From positions 43,125,893-43,189,892 of the forward strand of contig CM069447.1 in NCBI GenBank assembly GCA_035610835.1: 64,000 bases of DNA, in the 5' to 3' direction. Every line of letters starts with the position of its first letter. The first letter of the stretch is position 1. The notes beneath the pieces were generated by a model, which had not been told where the DNA came from, searched no databases, and worked only from the letters and a program-made list of their open reading frames with translations. The DNA comes from Ophiura sarsii. Lineage: Eukaryota > Echinodermata > Ophiuroidea > Amphilepidida > Ophiuridae. The position numbers and the translations under genes were made by a program. Below, in pieces: positions 25,144-34,392 of the stretch.

Positions 25144-28100
25144 TCGGGGGGATATTTTGGTTGATTTTCCACGTTGAAGAAACAATTCTGAAAAAAGTGG
25201 GGGTAGAGTTAGGGTGAAGAATTCACAGAGGAAATTGATATGAACTAGGGAGAATAGGGGTCTTCACAGTAGCGTGTATATGATCATGCATTTGGTAGAA
25301 AAGACTTGGTTGAAAAATCAGGGGGGAGGGGGAAGGGTTTTAATGTCAAAATTGCTTGAAATGGTCTCTTAAGCTAATTTTATGATCTCCATTTTCAGCT
25401 CTTGATATACCATCCAATTTTTAAATAGAATCAATTAACAATTGTGTTTATTGCCTTAACAAATGGAGGCCTTTTTTGCTTATTTTTGAAAATTTTAAGT
25501 AAATTGTATGACTTTCAGAGTCCAAACTCCAATTATTGTCACCCGCATTATCAACTGTTTTTGAATACCCGCACACATCATTTCATCAGGCCTGATAAAC
25601 TGTGTAGGTACGACACCATAATTCTAGGTGATTACTTCATAGCGCCCGAGCTAGGCCAAGGACACTTGAAAAATGATGCAAGAATATTCAATTACAATAC
25701 TTGACCCCTGATCTTTTTGAGTTTTGTGCCGTGCTGCGTGACGATGATTTCATTAAGTACACTCTATTATCAACTTGCCCTTAATATAACTGATCCACTT
25801 AATTTGAAATTAAAATTTGAAGAGTCCAAAATATCACTTGAGTCAGTTGTGACTTGAGTCAGTTGTAGAAAAAAAGTTATGCACTGAAATGTGAATTTTA
25901 AAAGCTATGCACGCTGTCTTCTGAGACGAACTTGTTTTATTTTTCTTTGCCTAAAGTATCAAGCATATTAGTATAAGTATATGAGTAGATAACTTGACCA
26001 TCAGGCGTGGGCTGAGATTCTTAAGAGGTCATCAAGCTCAATACCACAGTATATAAGGTGTTGGGTTGCATTGAAGAACGAATGGCTAGCACATGTGACT
26101 GAGAGCCATAGTGAATGACTTTCGCATGATCGCCATTTCATGATCAAACAAATTTGAAATTAGGTATAAGGTGTTGGGTTGCATTGGAGAACGAATGGCT
26201 AGCACATGTGACTGAGAGCCATATAGTGAATGACTTTCACATGCTCGCCATTTCATGATTGAAATTAGGTACTTATTAGATGACCTATTTAGCTTCAAGC
26301 ATGCATCTGTCACTCAGATATATGTCTGAAGATAAATAGGTCATACCTAAGTTCAAATTTCTGGTTTATAATTGGGGAGATGGGCCCACATTCGGCAAAA
26401 GTGTACCTTTTTACTTACCAAAATAAATGTTGACCTTTTTTCAACAAAAAAATGGTAAAAAAACCTATTTCTTTTCACACATTACACTCGCAAATAGCAT
26501 TTCTTGGACCTTTTTAAAACTTTTGAAGGGAATTTTGGGCCTGGAGAGTTGAACTATCTTCTTGAATGAAAACAGCAGCATTTTGTTTGTTTTGTTTTCG
26601 ACCAAATATTAATCAAAGTAAATCAAAATTAAAAATGTCATGGAATATGAGTGCTATTTTGCTTCTTCGAGAATTTATCATTGTGAGAATGTAAGTGATA
26701 TTTTGGACATTTTGCAGGAGAAACATTTTTGTGTTCAATTTCATTAAATTAGAAATATTGTTTTTAAGCTTGAACAATTAATTAATTGATTAAAAACTAA
26801 TAAATTCCAATTTCAAGACTGCTAGCTAAATAATGGCTTAAAATGTCTGGATTTACCTGTATTTTCAGAAATAACTATTAAAATAAACACCATAAAATTT
26901 TCAAAACTATCTTTATTTTCAGAAATATCTAAAACCCAACCCAATTTTCGAAACTAACTTGCCACTCCATTACAACGTCGCCGCAAATGAATAAATATAC
27001 ACAGCTGGCATGAAATTCTATTTTATTTAATAACAACGGTCCATGCAGATGTTGGTTATCAGAGCGAAAAATCCTGTTTTGTAAGCCTGGCTGTCATAGA
27101 ATTCGCAAATTACAGATATTTCTGAAAAATATATTTTGATATGACATTTTTTGTAAAATCATTCAAACTTTTTTTATGTAGTTATTGATAATTTCTTATT
27201 GATCTTACTAAAGTCTAATAAATTTGGTAACCAACGTTTGTGTGTTTTTTCTCCAGAATTTGCAGAGATAAGACCAAATTTATATAGAGTGTTGAGAAAA
27301 TAGTGGAGTCATTATATAGGAACTAAAACATGCTTAGAGGGACCATTAGATTTTCAGGGGGGGGGGGGGGGGGGTAGGAAGTTTTTGGAGAAGAAAAAAA
27401 TTCCCCCTCTATGCAGGCCAAAAAAAAAAAATTCCCCCTTGATGAGTTAAAAAAAACTCTACCCCAACCCAACTCAATATGAATGAATACATAAAAAAAA
27501 GATTCCACCTTTACAGCGGCCAAAATAAATGAATTCCCCCCGAACCCAACTTCCTACCCCCTGAAAATCTAATGGTGCGTCCCTTATAAGGGGTGTTGAT
27601 TGTGTAAATAACTAATTTGATGCATATTTATGATATTTTGTTTCTGTAAAGGATAAAAAATATACATTTGGCTTTTTTGTGTGTGTCTACTACAAATGTG
27701 AATCTGGTGGAAAATTATGGATTATGAAAATTTAAATAGAGTCCATCAGCTTTTGTCAAGCGTGACCTAACAAACAATTGTTTGTAAACAGTATTTGTAC
27801 CCACAAGTGAGCGCCCCCCAATATTCAAGTTGTGTCAATTGAGATTGGCACTGACAGTAATTGGTCTCCATTTAACGTGCCGGATTGGGGGACGTGTCGC
27901 GTCACAACCCCGCCCCCTCCCCCTGCTCTCAAGCTATTGACTAGGCGGCAATTCTCAAAAGTTGACAGCCTGGTAAATTCCTTGTCGGTTCACTTTTAAT
28001 TTTGCCCCCCTCCCCATATGAAAAACCTAGCAACGCCACTGCGAAAAACTAACCATTTTTACTTGCTTTTTAGTAATCGTGATAGTCAATCTTTGAATGC

Positions 28101-29980
28101 AAGTGCGACTTCTCATCATGATGGTTTTCAATAATTTGTTTTGCTATTTTATCCTCACTAACAGTGTTTTTTTTGTTCTTTTTGTTTATTTATTGATATG
28201 TAGTTGGCCGTGACCCATGGACTGTGTAAACTGTTGGGCTACAAAGATGAGTCATTAGGACAATGGAGACAGGTAAGACTGATAGATAAAATGTGGGGAG
28301 GGGGGGGGGGGGGGGGGGGGTTGCAGGGAGGGGGTATAAGCCTTCAAGCTTGTGTGTGGTATCTTAGGATGTACCGAAACTGTTGGAAGATGGAATGCTT
28401 TTTAACGTCAAAATTGCTTGAAGTGAGCATAATATTTGATCTGACAAATTTAACATTTTTGATTGTTTATGGGGGTGGGCAACCGGGGGGGGGGGGGGGG
28501 GGGGGCACTCAAACTTTTTTTGATAGGGGTGTGCCGCCCAGGGTCTCAAAAAGGGGGTCAACAGTACTGAACTGAGTGGATTTTATGAAGAAAAAGAGGG
28601 TCTTTTAGGAACTGATTTTTTCAAAAAAGTAGGTCTTGAGAACTGGCCTATACAGCTAACTCAAAGGGTCTTTTAGGAACTGATTTTCCCCAAAAAGTAG
28701 GTCTTAAGAACTGGCCTATACAGCGTGTCCCAAAAAACTGGGTTCAAAGGTTTGCGAGCTTATAACGAAATAAGTAGGAATTATGGATAGTTTATATTTA
28801 AGGATATCAAACAAAATATACCTGACCTTACTTAATTGGGTAAATTTGGAGACCAATCCAATGTAAACTTTTTTAAATACAAAGATTTGAATAGAGCGTG
28901 GTCAGAACCCATTTGTCCCGATTTAAGGAATAAACCATCTGTGCGTTGCATGAAACTGTGCGCTATGTGCAGTATTCCCGGCATGGGGTTTATTCTCCGA
29001 AAGAACTTAACAATAACTCGGACTATAACAAAAAACATTTTTGTTAATGTTTATGTAAATAATGAACTTGTATTATTGGTATACAGACCAAGATAATTTC
29101 ATCTACTGCCCAAGTCTTTGTAAAGAATGAATGCAAAGGCAAAACATTGACGAAATCACAACAATGTGCAATTGCAACACATCAGGGTGTTCCTTGAAAA
29201 GTGGGACAAATGGGTTTTGACCATGCTCTATTAAAATCTTTGTATTTCAAAAAGTTTATATTGGATTAATTACAGAGTTTAACCAATTAAGGTCATGTAT
29301 ATTTTGTTTAATATCCCTAAATATAAACTATCTATGTTCCTACTTTTATAGTTGTAAGCTTGCAAACTTTTGAACCCAGTTTTTTGGGACATGCTGTAGT
29401 TCAATTTTGATTAGCAAAAACGCAAATTTTCATTTTATTTTGGTTTTAGAACGCAACATTTTCGAAAGAATTGGGCTTTGGAACGCAAAATATCGTGATT
29501 TTTGAATTTTCAATACAATTGGGGTCTTAAAAACTGCTGCAGGCTCAAAAAGGGGGGGGGGGGTAATAAGAGCTAGCAGCAGAGGGTGAAAAAGGGGGTC
29601 TTCAGAGCGGCACATACATATACCCTTTTCCCGGGGTGGGCAAGGATCCTGACTGGGGGCATATTCCCTGTGCACTCTCCGTCACCAGGTATGCACATGA
29701 ACATTTGAAGTAGAACTCCATAGAGAAACTAGATTTTGAAGTAAAAGGCACCCAAAGAGCAATGAAGTACTTTCAAGTGATGTTGAATTAATAATTGGGA
29801 ATATCAAGAAAACAATAACAATTCTTTTTTGACCGTTTTCATTGTATTTCACAGATGCACGAAAAAGAACTAGAAATCATCAAGAAGTTCAACAAGAAAA
29901 CCGGACAGGACGTCCCCCTCAAACCACCGTCACCTCGCGCATATGTCCAGCATGATAAGGAGGAAACATTTTTTGTGTGA
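18521..29980 (+). CDS. YBEY: YBEY rRNA-maturation endoribonuclease homologue, complete, four exons
   Basis: The joined coding parts are 18521-18730, 21132-21257, 28204-28272 and 29855-29980 (70 + 42 + 23 + 41 residues plus stop, 176 in all; human YBEY is about 167). All introns are phase 0 with GT-AG borders. The fold-defining segments are present in order: the N-terminal MSLILR start, ITDVLSFPRHQ (the family TDVLSFP motif), NDLGDIYLGV (family GDI motif) and the helix THGLCKLLGYKD. YbeY proteins are single-domain metal-dependent RNases acting in ribosomal RNA processing, in animals mainly for the mitochondrial ribosome. The zinc triad of the family is HxxxHxxxxxH; here it reads HGLCK LLGYKD, so only the first histidine is kept. 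Either this is a pseudoenzyme or metal binding differs. No frameshift or stop is seen, so the coding frame appears maintained. Confidence 0.9.
19008..19120 (+). repeat. Tandem SINE-like fragments in YBEY intron 1
   Basis: Two copies about 75 bp apart carry GTCATCGGTTCAAATCATCT and GTCATTAGTTCAAATCCTCC, each followed by CAGAAGA..ACACGAT or ACATGAT. The B-box-like GTTCAAATC suggests tRNA-derived SINE pieces; no A box is clear. Confidence 0.4.
19200..19440 (+). repeat. Dispersed repeat, copy in YBEY intron 1
   Basis: It is alignable over about 200 bp with 27809-28010 in intron 2. Shared landmarks are TTGAGATTGGCACTG, GGCGGCAATTCTCAAAAGTT and GACAGCCTGG, with divergence between them. The family is unknown and non-coding. 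Confidence 0.6.
19563..19985 (+). repeat. Threefold tandem ~142-bp repeat in YBEY intron 1
   Basis: Three head-to-tail units start near 19566, 19708 and 19849 with GATGAGATTCAACAATATTT, contain AACTGTCGTCTGCAGACGAC-type palindromes, and end AAAGAGGGGAAAATTGACAT. The unit core (TTTTGTGAAATTTTGGAA..GTCGTCTGCAGA) also occurs once inside the TTAACACTTTCCACG elements at 32238, 44191 and 45223, so this is an internal amplification of that MITE family. Confidence 0.75.
20150..20413. mobile_element. Diverged CCGACC-family element in YBEY intron 1
   Basis: AGCGACCGATCCTAAATCTC at left, a T tract, then AATCGACTGACTTCAAGATT and TTTTTGGCCTAAT at right. It follows the layout of the 15099-15411 element with strong divergence. 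Confidence 0.4.
20735..20759 (+). repeat. Poly-G tract (25 G)
   Basis: An uninterrupted run of 25 G in YBEY intron 1, the most conspicuous of several in the intron set (others at 24079-24101, 25113-25142, 28300-28320, 28484-28505). Confidence 0.9.
21132..21257 (+). CDS. YBEY: YBEY exon 2
   Basis: Forty-two codons between the acceptor CTCTCAG and the donor GTAAGT. It encodes DLKPGRLPELDAVNDLGDIY and onwards; LGDIYLGV corresponds to the conserved GDI strand of the family. It ends at ESGMS, just before the metal-binding helix. Confidence 0.9.
21590..21700. repeat. Fragment of the TTAACACTTTCCACG MITE in YBEY intron 2
   Basis: From about 21277 (TTTTAACACTTCCACGCGGC), interrupted by unrelated sequence, and again 21490-21685 (CAGATTTTTCAGAAACTTGTC, ACTAGGCATATTTGTACTTA, GTCGTCTGCAGA). 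It is the same family as 44191-44443. Confidence 0.5.
22341..22572. mobile_element. Foldback element in YBEY intron 2
   Basis: The left arm (TCGTGGGTTGAGCGCCAGAA, then GGCCTTAACTCAAAA) is mirrored at right (TTGAGTTACGGCCTTCTGGC, then GCTCAAACCACGA). It is a 232-bp element with 30-bp inverted ends and no coding capacity. Confidence 0.7.
24491..24909. mobile_element. Poly-G-ended inverted-repeat element in YBEY intron 2 (intact copy)
   Basis: It starts CCCCAGGGGG.. then GGCACTCAACTTTTTTTTGG and GGGGTGTGCCGC. It ends GCGGCACATACC, GTCAGTGCCCCC.. and GGGG. The inverted ends pair poly-G with poly-C. Inside are repeated phrases of the type AGGTCTTGAGAACTGGCC and TTGGAACGCAAAAT. It is the uninterrupted counterpart of the copy at 28480-29650. 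A partial relative (24059-24112) and a distant one (42627-42953) share the GTACTC..GTGCCGC motif. Confidence 0.7.
25053..25142 (+). repeat. tRNA-like SINE head followed by 30 G
   Basis: AGCCGTGGTGTAGTGTGG (A-box-like), a stem TCGC/GCGA with loop CTGTGGT (anticodon position GTG, as in tRNA-His), and GGATCAAATCC (B-box-like) are in tRNA order over about 62 bp. The acceptor stem is not closed, and a 30-G tract (25113-25142) directly follows. It is a SINE relic, not a working tRNA. Confidence 0.5.
26053..26272 (+). repeat. 112-bp tandem duplication in YBEY intron 2
   Basis: Two near-identical units begin TATAAGGTGTTGGGTTGCAT at 26053 and about 26165, each including AATGGCTAGCACATGTGACT and CGCCATTTCATGAT. 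Few differences between units imply a recent event. Confidence 0.8.
27337..27585. mobile_element. MITE with GGGACCATTAGATTTTCAGG ends (YBEY intron 2)
   Basis: The left GGGACCATTAGATTTTCAGG runs into a poly-G tract; the right is the inverse, CCCCTGAAAATCTAATGG then TGCGTCCC. The 250-bp interior has AGGAAGTTTTTGG and its inverse-like CCAACTTCCTACC. It is non-coding. Confidence 0.7.
27809..28010 (+). repeat. Dispersed repeat, second copy (YBEY intron 2)
   Basis: Counterpart of 19200-19440. The two copies in adjacent introns have the same orientation. Confidence 0.6.
28204..28272 (+). CDS. YBEY: YBEY exon 3, degenerate metal-binding motif
   Basis: Twenty-three codons between an acceptor ATATGTAG (T-rich tract before it) and the donor GTAAGA. 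It encodes the active-site helix LAVTHGLCKLLGYKDESLG. The second family histidine is Lys (codon AAA) and the third is Asp (codon GAT). A poly-G tract starts about 30 bp after the donor. Confidence 0.9.
28480..29650. mobile_element. Poly-G-ended element, interrupted copy in YBEY intron 3
   Basis: The outer parts match 24491-24909: GGGCACTCAAACTTTTTTTG and GGGGTGTGCCGC at left, TTGGAACGCAAAAT and GAGCGGCACATAC at right. A 78-bp segment (GGGTCTTTTAGGAACTGATT to CTGGCCTATA) is duplicated at about 28600-28720. The copy is split at a TA by the element at 28721-29396. Confidence 0.7.
28721..29396. mobile_element. Nested mariner-type foldback element
   Basis: It starts CAGCGTGTCCCAAAAAACTG and ends with the inverse ...GTTTTTTGGGACATGCTG, flanked by TA at 28719-28720 and 29397-29398. 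The inverted arms extend about 200 bp (for example TCAGAACCCATTTGTCCC against GGGACAAATGGGTTTTGACC). The uninterrupted target, CCTATAGTTCA, is seen at about 24650. An internal 86-codon frame (28836-29096) resembles no known transposase. Confidence 0.8.
29855..29980 (+). CDS. YBEY: YBEY exon 4 with stop
   Basis: It follows the acceptor TTTCACAG. Forty-one codons, MHEKELEIIKKFNKKTGQ and onwards, form the C-terminal helix expected after the metal motif, then a short proline-containing tail and TGA at 29978. Confidence 0.88.
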   Translation: MHEKELEIIKKFNKKTGQDVPLKPPSPRAYVQHDKEETFFV

Positions 29981-30636
29981 AAATACCAACAGATGGATAT
30001 TACCAACCGACAATCAAATTGTCTTGTGAACAAATGTTTTTTGGGTTAATATGGTTTTACATATTTTGTTCCCACATAGAGTCAGTCACTTGCTCGTTAT
30101 TTACTACAGTAACGGCTCTCTAATTTTGTAACTATGACTGAGGCGGATTCAATGACTATCAACTCATCTCTGAGATCCGGGGGGGGGGGGGGGGGGGGGG
30201 GTTGCGTTTCACAAAAAGGCTCGTTGCTTATGGGCGATGCTCTCTAATTTTGTAATTGCATGAGCCAGATTCAATGATTATAAACTTATATCTGAGATCC
30301 ACAGGGGGGGGGGTACAGGGGGTGACCATAACACTGTAAGCATGCATGACCACAGAAATGGGTTGCATTACGTATACCTGTATGTCTAAATCTGGTCAAT
30401 ATTTTACTCAATTGGGGGGGGGGGGGGGGGGGGAGAACAGCAGTAAAAAAACTCATTTTATTTTTGCTTCAGAGGAAATACATGTTTAGGTGATGTCAGG
30501 AATGAAACCCACTAACAGCAGCCTGGTGCTGTGACATCACTAGCGATGGTTTCCAGTTTTCAATACAATTTATTCCGTTAAAATAAACTACCAGGTTCCA
30601 AATTGTCGGCAATCAATTATTTCCTTTCATCTTCAG
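29981..30636 (+). other. YBEY 3' flank or UTR with poly-G tracts
   Basis: No gene is seen. It contains G-tracts at 30179-30200, 30304-30312 and 30415-30434, two diverged copies of a segment with GCTCTCTAATTTTGTAA (about 30115 and 30238), and no convincing polyadenylation site beyond scattered AATAAA-like sequence near 30585. Confidence 0.4.
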
Positions 30637-30693
30637 GCTGCCGTTAATCAGATTCGTCAGGAATATCTTCGGTCACGCATACGTACAGCATGA
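30637..30693 (+). other. Candidate alternative 3' exon of YBEY
   Basis: The strong acceptor context TTTCCTTTCATCTTCAG precedes 18 codons (AAVNQIRQEYLRSRIRTA) and TGA. The phase is 0, compatible with splicing from YBEY exon 3 (or exon 2). The composition is less AT-rich than its surroundings. This is only a possibility; the segment may be chance. Confidence 0.2.
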
Positions 30694-31071
30694 AATCTGA
30701 AATATAGGGATCGAGAAAAAAAAAGACAGCACTATTTTTTAGGGGTCTATTCGTTGTTTTGTTTAGTATACGTTGTATGTTATATTTATATGAATGGTGT
30801 ATATTTTATACCTATGTCTATATTATTTATTTTATTTGATGAACTTAATTTATTTTCATTCATACAACTGAAAAAGACTACAAATTTAGGAACCATTTTA
30901 TAGGCCATAATTCGAGGAATCTTCACCTTTAATTCAACTTCTCCCATGTAAACTGTAAATCCACTTCATTTCGCGAGGAATGTGGATTCACAAAATTAAA
31001 TACCCGCGAAACTTACAATTATGCATTGAAATTAACAGTAACATTTCCAGATTCGCAAAAATTAAATGCCC

Positions 31072-31362
31072 GCTTAAAGGCATATTATGTGATCTTTTCC
31101 ATGGGACGCCCTCTATACTTGATATTTTTTGAAAGCAGATTTTCTTGCAGATTTATATTTCTGACCATAAATCATAAATAAGTTCCTAGTAACAGGGTGA
31201 TACAATTTCTAATTACTTCAAATTCATGGTTTTAGAGTGATTTTGGAATGAAAATAAACTGTCCTCATTAAACCATGACTTTGAAGTAATTTGGAATCGT
31301 ATCGCTCTGTAACTCTGAAGATATTTATGATTTATGATCAGAAATGTAAATCTTGATTGGAA
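31072..31362. mobile_element. TTAAAGGCATATTATG MITE, right end lost
   Basis: AAAGGCATATTATGTGATCT, CATGGGACGCCCTCTAT and an internal palindrome (ATGGTTTTAGAGTGATTTTG against AAACCATGACTTTGAAG) match 41279-41662. The copy stops after AAATGTAAATCTTG. Confidence 0.6.
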
Positions 31363-31625
31363 CGCACTTGGTACGCAGCTATCGCGATTATTCTAGAGTA
31401 AAGAATATTGGTTAACTAACATGATTGCATTACATTTAACCCAGAATTTTGAGAATTTGCAAAGAAATAGGGATTTTGTTTTTGAAAATCTTGAAAAATG
31501 TGGGTAAATAGTGTACTTTAGGTCCCAACCATGCATCAAGTCTTTGATAGAATAGTTATTTATTGGCACTTTATTATACCGTGTAATTGATGCAAGAGTA
31601 GGACCTAATGCATGAGTAGGACATA

Positions 31626-31899
31626 TAAGGCCTAAAAAAAGAAGTTTGATTGGCCTAACCCGACCGACCCTAAATGCATCGCCGACCCTGAATATTTTTT
31701 ATTATTTTGAGGAAGGATTTTTTTTTTTTTAATTAAAAAAAAAAAAAAAATTGAACAAAGTATTAAAGTTTCTGACTGTTTGCTTTCATTTTTGGCTATT
31801 TTAAGTCCCCAAATCAGGTGATTTAAAAAAAAAATCCAGACCGACCGTCCCTATTTATTGTTGTTATGTTAGGCCAATCAAACCATTTTTTTAGGCCTA
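31626..31899. mobile_element. MITE with AAGGCCTAAAAAAAG ends
   Basis: The left end reads AAGGCCTAAAAAAAGAAGTT then TGATTGGCCTAAC; the right end has the inverse GTTAGGCCAATCAAACC then TTTTTTTAGGCCT. Inside are CCGACCGACCCTAAATGC and GACCGACCGTCCCT around A/T tracts. It is a relative of the 15099-15411 family. Confidence 0.7.
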
Positions 31900-32237
31900 C
31901 AGTACACTTTATACACACTTTTGAATAAAATTGAGATTTAAAAATGAATTCAGAAAACAATCTGCCTGTAGAGCAGCAGGGGTATTTTTTGTTACCGAAA
32001 AGTATGTAAACTTTCTTTGAATAAAAATAGCATGTATGGTAAGGTCAGTGTTGTCTATCAATATCTCATTTGATGGAGGAATGTATATAACGATAGTTGA
32101 AAAATGCTGTATATATTTAACTGAATATGAATATTAAGTGTTTTATTTATCAAAGCTTTGTGGAAAAATACCAAGTAATAAATTGAAATATTATGTGAAT
32201 ATAATTATAATATTTGTGTCTGTGATTTTGTGTGATA

Positions 32238-32445
32238 ATTAACACTTTCCACGCGGCAGGCAGCTGCAGACGACATTCCAAAATTTCACAAAGTGTTTCT
32301 AAAATGTCAAAATTGTTGAAAATCCTTAACAAAAATTTAGAATCACAATGAGAAATGCATTAAAATAAGTACAAACACCGGGACAAACACGCATAGTATA
32401 TTTGGTCCAGTAAAAGTTGGGAAAGGTTTCTGAAAATTTGGTTAT
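32238..32445. mobile_element. TTAACACTTTCCACG MITE, incomplete
   Basis: It opens with TTAACACTTTCCACGCGGC, then CTGCAGACGACATTCC and the inverse of TTTTGTGAAATTTTGGAA. It runs to AAAGTTGGGAAAGGTTTCTG but lacks the closing terminal repeat. Confidence 0.6.
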
Positions 32446-32533
32446 GTATGGTAAAAAGTGAAAAGTTGATTTGTTTACAAATAAACAAATTCTATTTTAG
32501 TTTTCTTTTCTTGAATAATAAGAGCATGTCAGG

Positions 32534-33014
32534 CTTTTTAAAGCAATATTTTGTGATCTTTTTTTCAAAATTTTACACATCTTTTTCTCTCTCTTAAAAT
32601 GAAGTTTGACTATCAGGAAAGACTTTCCTGGACTCATAAATCTACTTTGATTGCATTTTCCATTACAAAAACCCATCACAGAACTTTACTAAATCATAAC
32701 GGAAATCTGCCAATTTAATGAATTTTTCAACATATTTGTTTCAATTTTCATCATAAAGTTTTCCGTAGGGGTGTGCCGTATTAACCCTATAAACGGACTT
32801 AACATGGTGTCAAACCATGGAATTCTATTTCAAACGAAAAAACAACTCAGGAAAACAAACAGGACAATTTTCAGATTTTTAAGTAATTAGGAAATGTATA
32901 TTGCCTGTGTATTTTAGTTTCATGGTTATAATGTAATTTGACAGTTCTAGAACAAAATCACAGATAGAGGGCATTCCATGAAAATGGATCGCGTAATACT
33001 AGTTTTTCTTTAAG
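32534..33014. mobile_element. Diverged TTAAAGGCATATTATG MITE copy
   Basis: The left end is TTTTAAAGCAATATTTTGTG. The right end contains AGATAGAGGGCATTCCATG then GATCGCGTAATAC and CTTTAAGG. The middle is the inverse of the 8400-8800 interior (AGGAAAACTTTCC-type segments). Confidence 0.55.
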
Positions 33015-33810
33015 GGGGGTGTGGACTCTCAGGTACAGCCTCCGTAAAACTGCCGAAACTTCTTTTCTTTATAAAAGTATACAGTTTTTTTGCAGAAAAG
33101 GGTTCAATGAATATTCATGATAATGAAATTGACCATTTTGGAGAAAATTATAAAAAACATGGTTTTTGACCATTTTAGGTTCTGCAAAGATAACTCAAAA
33201 TATATATTTAGTCAAATTTTTGTCATACTAGTTTTATGAAATCCTGATAACATTTCCCAGGGTGCTTTTTTATTTTTTGAGTTATAGACCAAAAAGTGGT
33301 CAGTTTATAAAGGGTGGTTTGATGACGTTATCAAGGTGGTTTGGCCATTACCCAGGCATTCTGGCCCTGTTGAGGAGGTGGTATGAGCCCGGTTCCAGGC
33401 TGATGAGGATCCGGTATAGAACGGTTTGAACCCGGTGAAAACAAAAATCAATACGGCCATTGACATTTTTTGCTGATTGCTCACCGTGTTGGACTCTGTA
33501 AGACGGTAAGGGGCCGCCCAGCTCACACAGATACATGTGAGGGGCCCATTAGTGTTTGAATAAAAAAAAATCACAAGAGTGTTAAGAAATACTAATTTAA
33601 TTATGTTTAGTAAAGAGTTGTATGCCTTTTTGGCCAGATTTTATAGTCCCATAACTGTTATCGTCCCGTTTTGGACTAGCCAATAAGATACCATACCACA
33701 AGGGTTTCATAGGTAATCACTTCGCAGACCCCACATGACACATTTATGACTCTCGCTATCTTTATGGAATATTCCACATCTTTATGGATATTTCTTATCT
33801 CTTTGGAATA

Positions 33811-34040
33811 TTCTTCATGGAAAATCCCGATTCTTCATGGAAAATCCCGATTCTTCATGGAAAATCCCGATTCTTCATGGAAAATCCCGATTCTTCATGG
33901 AAAATCCCGATTCTTCATGGAAAATCCCGATTCTTCATGGAAAATCCCGATTCTTCATGGAAAATCCCGATTCTTCATGGAAAATCCAGATTCTTCATGG
34001 AAAATCCAGATTCTTCATGGAAAATCCAGATTCTTCATGG
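33811..34040. repeat. 20-bp tandem array, 11.5 units, with NF-kB-consensus decamers
   Basis: Exact head-to-tail units of TTCTTCATGGAAAATCCCGA. The first eight carry GGAAAATCCC, whose reverse complement GGGATTTTCC fits the kB consensus GGGRNWYYCC. The last three have one substitution (CCAGA) that breaks the site. The array is open in all three forward frames, giving repeated ENPDSSWKIPILHGKSRFFM peptides that are not evidence of a gene. Confidence 0.95.
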
Positions 34041-34350
34041 CAAGGCAGAGAAAAATAATATCTTTCTGGTAATTTATTGATTTATAGATTGTGTGTTAGA
34101 ATACAGGATAATTGCCAGGGGATTGCAAGTGGCACTGGAAATTCGCAATTGAACGTTATTGAAACAGTGGCACTTAGTTGCCGATTGCAGTAGAACTTTG
34201 TTACTTGGATACCCAAACTTGATATTTAGGAGTTGAACAAAAGAAGAAAAAGACATGGATTGTTAATCAAGATATGGAAATTCCACAAAGATATTTAAGT
34301 AGTCCATAAAGATATGGAATAATACTAATCCATCAGGCATAGACGCATAT

Positions 34351-34392
34351 GGGATTTTCCATGAAAAATCGGGATTTTCCATGAAGAATCGG
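34351..34392. repeat. Inverted copies of the 20-bp unit
   Basis: Two units in the opposite orientation (GGGATTTTCCATGA at 34351 and 34371) lie about 310 bp from the end of the main array. AAAGATATGGAATA-type sequence on this side mirrors TTTATGGAATATTCC on the other (33763-33775), suggesting the whole 33.75-34.40 kb block is one foldback element with a tandem array in one arm. Confidence 0.7.

Noticed and set aside
33746..34080. Frames of 73-108 codons with repeated SSWKIPILHGKSRFFMENPD
   Set aside because: They are translation of the 20-bp tandem array in three frames, with no unique sequence before or after.
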